The notes below the pieces were generated by a model. The model saw nothing but the letters and a program-made list of their open reading frames with translations. It was not told the DNA's origin and made no database searches. Positions 1 through 10,300 of a stretch of 64,000 bases of DNA are shown here, piece by piece. Source of the stretch: Lasiodiplodia sp. COLG20 (lineage: Eukaryota > Ascomycota > Dothideomycetes > Botryosphaeriales > Botryosphaeriaceae); assembly GCA_009801085.1 (NCBI GenBank), contig VNWV01000003.1, positions 372,001 to 436,000 of the forward strand, in the 5' to 3' direction. The position numbers were made by a program, and so were the translations under genes. How positions within the stretch are numbered: the first letter of the stretch is position 1; each line of letters begins with the position of its first letter.

Positions 1-216
1 GAAGTAGTACGGCGCGCTGTCCGACATGTCGCTCTCCGTGTTCGAGTCGAGCGTGTAGCACGTGCAGTTGGCCGAGTTGTCCTTGAGGACCGGCTGGTCA
101 TCGTCGTCATCGTCATCGTCGGCGCGGGCCACGCCGAGGATGCGTGCAGAGAGGAGGAGAAGGGACAGGAGGTGGAGAGGGGAGCGGGGTGTGGGGAATG
201 GCCGGGAGATCCACAT
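1..216 (-). CDS. Secreted protein N-terminus, possibly GH16/ConA-like (partial)
   Basis: The first 72 residues of a minus-strand protein are visible; the rest lies beyond the left edge. The ATG at 216 opens a signal-peptide-like stretch: a short basic/proline segment, then a Leu-rich core (HLLSLLLLSARILGV). A run of eight Asp follows, then a segment beginning NCTCYTLDSN. The Cys-x-Cys just after a secretion signal recalls the entry to the catalytic fold in fungal GH16-like or concanavalin-like secreted glucanases (CxCY...YF). Too little is present to assign a family, so this is only a suggestion. No intron signal is seen in the visible part. The gene points away from the DENN gene. A TATATATA palindrome near 765-772 lies upstream but 550 bp away, so its relevance is unclear. 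That it is a secreted protein is fairly well supported; the family is not. Confidence 0.55.
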   Translation of the reverse strand, partial: MWISRPFPTPRSPLHLLSLLLLSARILGVARADDDDDDDDQPVLKDNSANCTCYTLDSNTESDMSDSAPYYF

Positions 217-1592
217 GGCACGAGCGGGAGGCGGTGTTGATGTGTGGGTTGACCTCTTGCTCCACCGATTACGTGCTGTCCCAGAGATGCCGATATGTTC
301 AAGAAATTGCAAGAATAGAGGAAAGCCAAAAAGCGTAAAAGGCAGAAAAAAAAATTAAGAAAACCCAGGAAGAAGCAAAACTTTCCAACGTTGGGGGGCC
401 GAGGCTGCTGAGTGCCGAGAACCTGTATGGCGAAATGTGAGCGCAGCAAAGACCAGCAAGTATCCAAGAATCCCAGACGGCGCCGTCAGGCGGTTATAAC
501 GAAGGCGACGCTCAGACGGTGCGGGTACATCTTCTGCGTGGCGCGCTCGAGCTGGCGCGACGATGGGGTAAAGAAGGACAGGCGTTTGAGTTGACAGGAT
601 GGCGAGACAGCAAAAGCGCTGCCTTGGGCTCGTATTGCACCCTGCGCCCCCATTGCAACCGCCCGTACCTGGCGATCGCGTGCCCGTTCTAGGCCCAAAC
701 GGGCGCCAGCTCACAATGCAGCCGCTCCACCGAGCGCCACCACGCCTTCTGCTGCAGCTAAGCCTATATATAACCTTTCCAAGCCTGCCCCATCCGGCAA
801 CAGACGCGACTGGGGTCGTTTCATCACCCCATCTTTCGCCTCGCCGCGCCGGCTGCTCGGCATGCAGCTCAGGGTCCACTTGTGAAACAAGGAAAAAGTA
901 TATCGATAGACTGAATCTACAGGGGGAGATCGTGACCAGATTGACTTGCGGCCGTGAGCCAAGCTGTCGGTTGGGCTATGTATATGTACAGTGTGCCTTT
1001 GTATACAGTATCCTGTCCCGTCGTATCAACCGACTATATCAGGGCCCGAGGCCATTGCTAAGTAAAAAGAGAAACTTGCCCGGTGGCGGCGTGAGTTCGC
1101 GTGTCGGAGCACAGCGATGGTGGTTTAAAAACGATAGTGAACCAAAAAGCGGTTAACATTTCGAAGTCGTCCTGTTGTATGTACAACCGGCGCCCCTGGG
1201 AATGTCGCAATCCGCTCCCGCGCGGCAGTGCCTAGCCCGCATGAGAAGAAGAAAGGTGCTGAGGGTGTTGCGAAACGAGAGTCCGGAGCTCGTGAAAGCT
1301 CCATGTGCGGCCATGAGTTCAGACAGCCAAGAGTAGCGCGTGAGAGGAAGATTCCGTCCACAAAAAGGAAAAAAGAGACAAAACAGATAAAAACGTACTA
1401 TGGCCAAATAAACACGACTCCGTCATGGCAAAGTGGCGGGTGCGAGAAATGAGAAGAGAGAAAACGGAACTCCTGGGAGCTGTGAGAAAAAAGAAAATTA
1501 AAAGAAAAAAAGACCACCCGGAGAAACCAGAATTGCTAACGTGATTGGGTATTTACTTCATCTCTTCTCCACTCCTCCTCTTACTTTGCTTT
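217..1592. other. Intergenic, 5' side of left-edge gene and 3' side of DENN gene
   Basis: No supportable gene. The part near 217-600 should hold the upstream region of the truncated secreted-protein gene. The 1150-1592 part is the likely 3' UTR and terminator of the DENN gene: on the minus strand it is T-rich, matching plus-strand A-rich tracts near 1370-1400 and 1485-1510. Overlapping short ORFs at 355-1156 on both strands have no domain, low complexity or splice support. Confidence 0.5.
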
Positions 1593-1800
1593 TCATTCGG
1601 TATTTTCTGCGCACTCGAACCAGCTTTCGCCAACTCGATCCTCCTCCACATCATCCAACACGCCAGCCTCGCGCAGCTTTTCGTTCAGCTGCTCTTGGAG
1701 CGTCTTCGCCTGCTCTTGGTCCATCGACTCGCGCTTGACCTTCTCAACCAACGAGAGGCCGGCCGGACGACGTCCGTCGAATATTGTGCGCATACTTAGA
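1593..1800 (-). pseudogene. Out-of-frame C-terminal tail of the DENN gene
   Basis: About 65 codons reading RTIFDGRRPAGLSLVEKV, then a charged amphipathic helix (KRESMDQEQAKTLQEQLNEK) and an acidic end, stopping at 1593. It lies directly against the end of the DENN frame but shifted by one base at the sequence tatgcgcac (minus strand, near 1790). The helix is much more protein-like than the in-frame ending (HNIRRTSSGRPLVG). I tested nearby GT-AG pairs and none joins the two frames in the right phase. A small indel, a sequencing error or an unrecognised splice are the options; I favour an indel. The tail's status as part of the ancestral protein is inferred from composition only. Confidence 0.4.
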
Positions 1801-4675
1801 GACCGGCGCGATGTGATGATGGATCTCCTCTTTTCCGGTGTTGTTGTCACGAAAGTCACGAAATGAATCCCGGGAGTCCCGAAAGGACTCCCGGTTGTCA
1901 AAAGATTCATCGTCCGCCTCCATTATTTTGGTAGGAACGTCAGGGACGTCCTCGTTTCTGTATTGTTGCAGGCTGCGCCTGTCCGGTGTCGTCGCCGCCG
2001 ACGTCATCGACATCGACGTGCTGGACCTGTTGTGCACGAGATCCGGCGTAGGCGGGATGCTCGAGTGCCTGTTGCTGGGGCGCAGGTAGCTGGACTCCTC
2101 GTCCCCCATCTCGCTGCCGTTGGTCGTGGTATCGCCATGGCCGTCGACAGTGCCATCCTCAGAACCAGTCAGAGACTTCTGGCGGCTGTGGCCGCCGAGC
2201 TCCTCACTGTCGGCAGCCTGTGCCATGTGCAGGCCCTGGACCGCAGCCTCGCACTGCTCCGAGATGTTCTTGATGATGTACGCAATGGCGTCAGTCTTGT
2301 CGCGCAAGTGCCTGTCGGCAACGTCTGCCATGCTGAGGGTCGAGAGACGCTTGTTAGCGGTCGGGGTGCTCCTGTCCATCTCTGCTTGGCCGTAGCGGCT
2401 GATGCGGCGGGACGCGCGCGAAGAAGCCCGCGAGTCGACGGCCCGGATGGTGCCGGTATCGGAACCATCCTTCTCGGACTTGTCGTTCTCATCCAGCTCC
2501 TCGCGCGCGTCCTCAAACCCCGCCTCAATGTAGTCACTGATCTCAGGGTCCGACGTGAGCGACTTGACAATGTGCTGCATGTGGTGAGATTGGCCATCGA
2601 TGAGCGCGCGCAGGTGCAACACAACGCGCTGAGCCTCATCTCTCTGGCGCATGAGCTTGGAGTTGTCCGCCTCGAGCGCCTGGAGCTCCTTTCGGTTGCG
2701 CTTTCTCTCGCGCTCGAGCTCCTCGGCAATCTCCTGCTGCAGAACAAGAGCCTCAAGTGCATCGTCACGCTGCTTCTCCGTACCAGAAAGGCGGACGGTG
2801 AGCCTGGCGGCATCGTCCTTCTGCTGGTCGATGAGATTCGTAAGGCGGCGGTTCTCGCGCTTGTGGTTCTCGATCTTGACCTTGAGCTCCGACGTCTCCT
2901 TGGTGAGCTGCTCAGCGAAAGTCTGGAACTTGAGGAACTGTTGCTTCCAGCTCTCAAGCTCCTCGACGAGGAAGTTGTTCCTCTTGGACACCTTGGACAG
3001 CTCCGTGTCCATTCTGCCCTTGAGGTTGATGAAATCCTGCCATGCTTCCATGGCATCACGCGAGTACTGATTGCGCTCGCGGACGATCTCATTGAGATGT
3101 CTCATCGACACCTTGGTCATCAAGGGCTTCTTCTGCGAACCGCCGAAGATGGCCTTGACGCCGGTGTTGCGTCCCTTAATCTGCCGGTTAGATCCAATCT
3201 TGGATTTGGCAAACGCGTGACTTACTAATTTCTCGCACATGTGGTCCAAGACCCCCATGACGGCGTCCTGGTTCCACCATTCGGGGTCCTGGATGCTCTC
3301 GACCTCACCGCGCATGACAATGATCTGACCGGCAGGCACGAGCTTACCGCCTCCGTAGGCGGAGCGCAGGTGCTGCGGAACGCCAGATGGCGCCACCTCA
3401 CCACTCAGAGCCTGGGTCAGGCGATTGATCATCTTAGTTCTCTGGCCCTGGGTCAGAGTGCTGGGAGGGTTCGAGGTGAGGACAAAGTTGCGGTCCAGAT
3501 CGATGACCAAGGCGTCATTCGGAGCGGTAAAGAGAGTGCGGCACTCGGCAGTGACACCCAGAATGTACGGACCAGGCTCCTCGACCAAGCTCCTCGCGTG
3601 ACGGGCGTGGACAACGGGGACGTACAAGCCGCTCCACTCGTAAACACGGACCATGTAGCGAATCGTCTCGGCAGCGACAGTGAGCATGGCGGGATAGTGG
3701 CTGACAAAGATAATGCGCCTGGTCGGCGAAACAGCGGCTTCAACCACACCAACGATGTTCGGGATGGACAGACACGTGAAGAGGGGCCACATGGCGAAGT
3801 TCTGGAAGCCAGTCGGGGAAGAGGGGAATTGGTAGCAAAGAGCGTAATCCTTCATGTCAATACGGACGAGATCGTTAAGCCTGGGAGCGGGGAAGCTCAG
3901 AATGCGCGAAACCTCCTCGGCGTGGAAGAGGTTGGTGGCCTTGTTCCAGTGGATCCACATGCCGCGGAGGTAGTCGCCGAGAAGGTTGTAAAGCGGATAT
4001 CTCGAGAGGAAGCTCAGGCAGTAGGGAATCCAGTAGGTCTCATCGGCGGAGTCGTAGAAGTCATTCTCAGTCCTCTTGCGCAGCTCGCGGATCGTCTCGG
4101 CCCTCTTCTCGTCGGCACGGGACCAGACGCGAAGAGCAATACCGTAGAGAGTGTGGGACGAGTCCTGCTGGAGAACGAAGGAGTGGTGAACGCAGTGCGG
4201 CTGCTGCTTGCCGGTGCAGATTTCGACATCGTGGGGGAAGCAAGCCTGTCAGAAGCTTGTTAGCGCCGCCTCAACGCCGTTTTCTCAGGTTCGAAGTTCA
4301 ACTTACGCGCATAGCTGCGTGCAGCGACCTGGCGATCTCGTTATCCTGCTCAAGCCTGGGGCTGCTTCCAAGGATCTCGGGAAGCCAGAACTGGCCGACG
4401 GCACCCTTCATGTGCTGGATTTTCCCCTGGGGCGGCTGCGGGGCCTTGACCCATTGCGAGGGCTCGCGGCCAACGCCGCACACCATGTACGCATGAGTGA
4501 GGGTCTTGGGGGTGCGCTGGCCGGGCTTGACGCTGAGCTGCGATGGGAGCGGTTGGGTGATCCTGGAGTGCAGCGATGAGGTCCGGCTCGGGATGAACAG
4601 GCTGTTCTCACCCTGGGCGGTCGAGGGACGGTCGGCGTCCCGCGTGCGAGGACGCAGGCTCAGCGAGGGCGCCAT
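1744..4675 (-). CDS. DENN-domain protein with coiled-coil C-terminal half
   Basis: Likely a Rab GTPase guanine-nucleotide exchange factor of the tripartite DENN family, acting in membrane traffic. ATG at 4675 in a good context (ccaccATGG). Intron 1 is 4246-4306 (GTAAGT...CAG, phase 0). An in-frame 45-nt segment at 3181-3225 has GTAAGT, CTAAC and CAG and is probably a second intron. The unspliced frame gives 956 residues, 941 with that intron removed. The uDENN part follows the N-terminus (CFPHDVEICTG, VHHSFVLQQDSSHTLYGIAL). The core DENN shows IIFVSHYPAMLTVAAETIRY, YVPVVHARHARSL, PYILGV and DALVIDLD. Next come MTKVSMRHLNEIVRERNQYS, a long heptad-rich coiled coil and a Ser-rich tail with DSRDSFRDSRDSFRDFRD repeats. 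The frame stops at 1744, but a conserved-looking helix lies just downstream in another frame (see next entry). The fold is confident; the target Rab is unknown. Confidence 0.85.
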
Positions 4676-6007
4676 GGTGGGAGCTGGAGAGGCGGTTGGG
4701 CGAGCAGATGGCTAATTGAGCAGGCCCGGAGGCGCGCTCGGAGATATCAGAGGCAGCGGCGCGATGCGGCTAGCTGGAGAGCGCTTGCCAGCAGGGCGCG
4801 GTCGCTCGACGTGGCGTGGTCAAGCAATTGGAGGGACCGGACTCCTTTGGCTGGTTGGAGGCTGCGAGGGACGGAAGCAGAAGAGTGGAGGGGAGGCGTG
4901 GGAATATTGGGACGAAGAGCTGTGGTACGCGGACGGGGGTACGCTGGGCTCGCTCCTAATGGCCGGCGCGGGCAGCGCTAGGCAGGATGGACATGTATCG
5001 CGGAGACTCGCCTCTGGAAGTGAAATTGAGACGTGAGCGGCTAAGACCCCGGGCTGGCGTTGCGCGTGCATGGGCGCGGCAGGGGGTGGAACAGCTTCCT
5101 CCCGCGCGACTGTGAGGCGCCCGGGCGCTCTCCACTTGCTCGCGCCTCGCAGCGTGGTAGCTCAGCGGAGAAGAGTCAGCGGCCGCGACTCAGCGCCGGC
5201 AGTCGCGCTGGCAATGAGCCGACGCGCCGTCTCCGCCATACCATCATCTCCGCCACCCACCCGCCGCGAGAGCGCACGCTGTCCCCTGCGGCCGGCTCGC
5301 GCATTGCGCATGGTACATCAGCGATCCATTAATTCCGTCGCGCTCAGTCGACACCCTCTGCGCGAGTGCACCGCCCTAGCGCAGCGACGATGGCCGTTAG
5401 TGCCGGGGCTGCAGTGCCCAATGGAGTTGCCATGTGCTGCTTCTGGTCGGGCCTGTGCCCCTGATGCGCGCCTGGCATCAGCTCACTGCTTTGGGGCCGA
5501 GCTGCTGGCGTGGCTGGGTCTGGAGTGCCAGATTGATGAGAAACGGCTGTTCTGCAGGCTGGCTGACCTGGTGAAACGAGCGCCGCGGGCCCTGTCCGCG
5601 CCGCCGGGTCCAAAAGTGATAGCTCTCTGCCATTGCGTGCATAGCCAGGCCTTGCGACGGGGATATGCATGCGGCGCGCAGGCCGGCCTCCACACGAAGC
5701 GCTGCGATCCAGCGAGCGCGCCGGAGGCTGCAGCCGCTGGATCAGCAGCACAAGCGCTAGCTGGCGTGGAGACCCTGGCCCATTGGAAGTCCGACGCCGT
5801 CTCCGCTGCAAACTCTACACTCGTCATCGCCCTTCAAGCTTAAGCTTCACCTAGCTTGATTGCACTTCGCGACTCCTCCTCCCGTGGGAGCTTCTGATCT
5901 GCCCGGCCCGCGGCGTCTCCTGTCGCGCCTCCCGCCCCAGCGCAAATCTCTGCCGCGCAAATCGCCTCTGCCCCGGCAGCTCACCCAGCCTCAGAGCACG
6001 CGTAGCC
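4676..6007. promoter_or_regulatory. Divergent promoter region between DENN gene and BCD1-like gene
   Basis: About 1.3 kb of GC-rich DNA between two divergent start codons. No TATA box is evident close to either ATG. The stretch 5850-6007 is pyrimidine-rich on the plus strand (ctcctcctcccg, gcgcctcccgccccag), as expected of a fungal leader ahead of the 6008 start. ORFs at 5070-5843 on both strands have no recognisable domain and are probably chance readings of GC-rich DNA. Confidence 0.5.
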
Positions 6008-7370
6008 ATGGCCGACGACCCCCTCCTCAGCGACCTGTGCGGCGTCTGGTAAGCCCCAGACTGCAATCTTGGCGCGCAAATTCCCCAATCTCGCAAGAGA
6101 TGATCTGTCGTGTCACATAGAGAGCACTGCTGACACTGCGCCTGTGTGTGTCCAGCAACCGCAACCCCCCAAAATACCGCTGCCCCCGAGACTCCGTGCG
6201 CACATGCTCCCTCCCGTGCTACAAACGCCACCAGCAGTGGGCCCAGTGCAATGGGAAGAGAGACGCCGCCTCCTTCGTCAAGCGTAGCGAGCTTGCTACC
6301 CCCCGCGGCATCGACCACGACTACAACTTCCTGACGAGCATTGAGCGCGGCCTGCAGCGTGCCGACGACGACGCCGAGGCGCGCGGCCATGAGAATAAGA
6401 AGTACGAGCAAAATCAGGCCAAGCTGCAGCGCTACCTGCAGAGCAACCGCATTATTGTGGACCGAGCGCCCATTGGCATGACCAGACAGAAGACGAACCG
6501 CACGCGGATGACCAAGTATGAAGCCCCTGTCTTCCAGAACACTGGCATCGGAACTTCCCCGCTGACATCCCTGTTAGAGGTGGACATGTTCGCTGGAGCG
6601 TCGAGTGGCTGCAGGAAGACGATTGCCGGGATCTGCAGGAAGCCGACGCTGACCAGTCGTTAACCGACCTGTATGCCATGCACTTGACCGAGCGATCCCG
6701 CAAGAGGAAGCGCACGGAACATCACAGCGACGGCCTTCAGAATCCTCCGAAACAAAAGAAAGAGGAGAGTGTCTCGATCCAGGCAGTTAAAAGCCACCCA
6801 ACTTCCGCTTTGGGACAGCCTGCCTCTGAGCCTGCTTCTGACGATACACAAGCAGTGCCAACCGATGTCAGCGCCTCGGCCGAGCAGTCGAAGCAAGATT
6901 CTCACTCGGCTCAACCAGCGCCAGAGGTGTCCACAGCAGCAGACAATAAGCACAGTGACCAAAACCCGCAGGCTCACACACCACTCCTCTCCTTCTATCT
7001 CCTCAAACCGCATACACCCTCCTCGCTGCCCCGCGTCTTGATCCCCCTTGATTCGAGCTCCACTCTCACAGAGGCGCTTTCCACACAGGTAGTTCTCGAG
7101 TACCCCACCATCAAGGTGGTACCGCGCCAAGCCGCCGATGCCGCGCTCCCCGAAGGTTTCATGCTCGAAGAAGATTACATTCGGCAGACCAAGCAGGATG
7201 TGCAAGAGCTTGAAGAGCTTATCGGGCCGGATGGGCAAGTGATGACAGCTGCAAAGGTCCGAAGGGACAACGAACCTGGCATTGGAAGTAGTGGTGCCGG
7301 AGACGACGGACCAGTCGATGACCAAAAGCTGCTCGAAGTCCTGACGAGGGACCTGAACGCGCGTAAGTGA
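6008..7370 (+). CDS. BCD1: HIT-type zinc finger protein, box C/D snoRNP assembly factor
   Basis: Homologue of yeast Bcd1/human ZNHIT6, a nucleolar factor needed for box C/D snoRNP biogenesis. Three exons give 397 residues: 6008-6048, 6156-6515 and 6578-7370, with introns 6049-6155 (GTAAGC...CCAG) and 6516-6577 (GTATGA...GCTGAC...TTAG). The HIT finger occupies residues 11-45, with Cys at 11, 14, 23, 31, 35 and 45 and His39. The position of the usual second Cys of the CPxC pair is Asp26. The middle shows VDRAPIGMTRQKTNRTRMTK, then HVRWSVEWLQ, a motif typical of the family. A basic KRKR stretch follows. The C-terminal part has FYLLKPHTPSSLPRVLIPLD and VVLEYPTIKVV, again characteristic. The second intron is required to restore WSVEW, which supports the model. 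Family assignment is strong; the symbol is by homology. Confidence 0.88.
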
Positions 7371-10300
7371 GTTGCTGATAGGCGCCATATCTGACCAATT
7401 ATAAGTCGAATGACAAAAGCCGCATGGACGGCTCAGTCTCTGGGGTGGCCTGACCGCCTTTATGTGTGGCGTCCATCTATAGCGGTTTGTGTCAGAAGAA
7501 TATTCTCGTGCATGGCCGACGAGAAACAGGTCGTTTGATGGACCCTCCAATTGGCAAGAAGGGTAGGAGACGCGATCCTTTTAGGCCCACTTCGGCTCTG
7601 AGACACGGGGAAAGCAAACCTTAATTCGAAAAAATCCCCGTAGACTGATGTGGACATCGGCGCTCTTACCAGGAGGTGGCCACCCCGGACTGGGGCCTCT
7701 TGCGACAGCATTGCTCAATCGACGCATGGGTGGTGCAAAGAGGAAGATACTCCGATCCGTCACTATTTTTTCCATCTACCTGGCGGCCCGATCTGCCTCG
7801 TTTCGCCCCGCTTCGCCACTGTCTTGTAAGCGAGGAGCCGACTGGCAGGATTTCACCCTCGCGTATGTCGGTTTGGTACGTGATAGTGGAGGAAGGAGTA
7901 CCTTGTCTCGATAAGCGAAGGAGCCCGCCGTTACGCGTCAACGCTTCGTACGCCAGGGCCAATTGCGATGTGCCGCATTTAGAATACATAGAATGGTCCG
8001 TCCCCAGTCCTGGAATAGGAGTGAAGAGGTGGCGTTTTGCGATGGGACGGAAATACCTACCTCCAATAAATCCGGACTGTACAGAGGGAACGTGAAGATA
8101 GCAGGCTTATCACGACAATTGGCCGGGACCCGTTGGTTCCAGCGAGCCAGACTGAAGTTGCAGCTGACATGGCTACTCCTTGCCTCAGATTGCCTTTCTT
8201 CACGCTCCTTTTCGCACTTACGTGCGGACTTGGCTGCCTTTTGATTGGACCCTGCGGCCACGTATTTTTCTCAGCCGTGTTTGACCACCCCCCCAACAAC
8301 AAATTTTCAGCATTTCGCCGATGACACTCAATATACATGTAGTGGGAAAGAAGCAACGGGCGTAGCAAACTGCGCATATACTGGAAGATCAGCAGCAGCA
8401 GCACTTACTCTTGGCTTGCATCTGCAGCAAGGAGGGACCTGTTCTGTCTTGATGACGCCTTGATGATGTTCCTTCTCCCGCCCCTCCTCTGTCCCTGCAT
8501 TGTACAGGCGCGTCTACAAACAAGATTCTGACCGTGCCGCCACCTCAGTCGCACCCAGAGCGCCACCCGCACCAAAGGATCGGAGCTTTGAAAGGAAGCT
8601 GACGCTGAAACGAGAAGCAGTACCACAAAAAGAAAGAAGCTTACTGATCCGCTTCGGCTCCTCACCCGATTGCCCCGTACCTGGCATCACGGCAATCATT
8701 GGCTCAGATGAAAGGAGCTCATCCTGGGAGCAAGTGTTCGTAATCATATAAACTCTCAAGATCTACTGTATGAGCAGTGCGATGTGTCATTCGAGCAAGA
8801 TCCGATAGGAAGGTTTAAGCAAGCATCTCGCTAAATACAATAGGAGGGGTTGGCCGCGGCTGAGGGCGTGGGGGCTTATCTGTCACACCGCGACTGGAGG
8901 TGCTCACAGATTCCGCGCGAAGGCTTTTCTGCTTGTGAGCCTCCGGAGAATGGATCGGTGGCTCGGCGTACTGCTGCTCGGCAGAATATGCACATCTCAG
9001 CCAGAGTGTGTTCCGGCGGCAACTCGTCCATTCGGCCACTCCGACCGACAACATGCAAGCCATTGCTTCACTTGTGCTCTGGAGGCCACTCTACCCTGCA
9101 GCCAGCCCCTCAACACTCCGGCATGGAACCTCATGCACCTTCGTTCACGTCGACACATCCCGACCCCTCGCATATTGGTCAGCACTAATCTGCCCCTCCC
9201 GCGACCCTTCCCGCCCACTCTGCGTCAACGACGTTGCCGCCTTCCCCAACCATTATGTCCTCCCACACCCTACCAAGATCCCAGCAGCGTGACTGGCCGA
9301 CTAGCGGAGCCGCGACGACGGTTCATCCGACCGATTCATCCACCTTCGCAGCGCTCAGGTACGCCGTTGTCGGAGATGATCACTCTCTGTCCTCACATGT
9401 TCCTGATTCCTTTGCAATTCATTACTACAAATGTAGTCCTCAATGTGATCGGTTCTAATAGCCGGCAGCACTCGGTATATTTGCATCAACTAAATCAGCT
9501 AAAATAGGTGCAAGAGGCACGAAGCCCGATGTCCTACATCATCAGGTGCGCGTGCCGGTGAAGACAACCAATAACGGCACTCGTACAACACGAGAGTACC
9601 GGACTAGCACCCTCCGGCAGGCTGCCTGAAGGCTGGCGTAGTAGTGTACACCGTCAGCCTTCCTTTACTGCTACTTTTCTGTGACCGGCTCACATAACGG
9701 ACTTGCGAATACTATGTTCAACCAGGTACCCATGCCTAACCATCTCCGACATCTATTTGGCGGACCAAAGAAACGGCAACGGCGGTGTTTGCGGGGACAT
9801 CCCTCCTAACAGCTCGCCACTGCACGAACCCCCTTCAGCCCCGGCCATTTCAACGTACTCTCTACTTTAATCGCAGCCTCATCTCGGCCCTACTTCGATC
9901 GCCCAATATCCATCTCGGCCGTTACTCGGAAAGCTCCTTACGTATTCACCCCATCTCCTTCTAACATGGCGGGAAATTCATTCATCCATGACGAGATCTT
10001 TCCGGAGGATCTGTCGGCAGGATCAGTGTCGGAACCAGACATGCTGCCATCGGTCCCGCTTCGGCAGCCACCAAGAAGCCGTACGTAAAGAATTCCACAA
10101 ATGCTACCACACAGCATCGAGAATGGTGGCCACCTTTTGCCGCTCAACAAACCAGCCGCAGCCTACTATCTTCTACGGTACCATAATATCATTTCGCCAA
10201 CATCGACACGAATGCGGCGCGTGACGAGGCAACGACGATTGTCAAATTTTTTTTTTTACATGCAGTAGTAGTTATGACCAAGCCAACGCCTGACGCCGCC

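Noticed and set aside
1963..4263. Long plus-strand ORFs (421 and 340 codons) opposite the DENN gene
   Set aside because: Antisense shadows of a real coding strand with GC-biased third positions; translations are Leu/Arg/Val-rich without domains.
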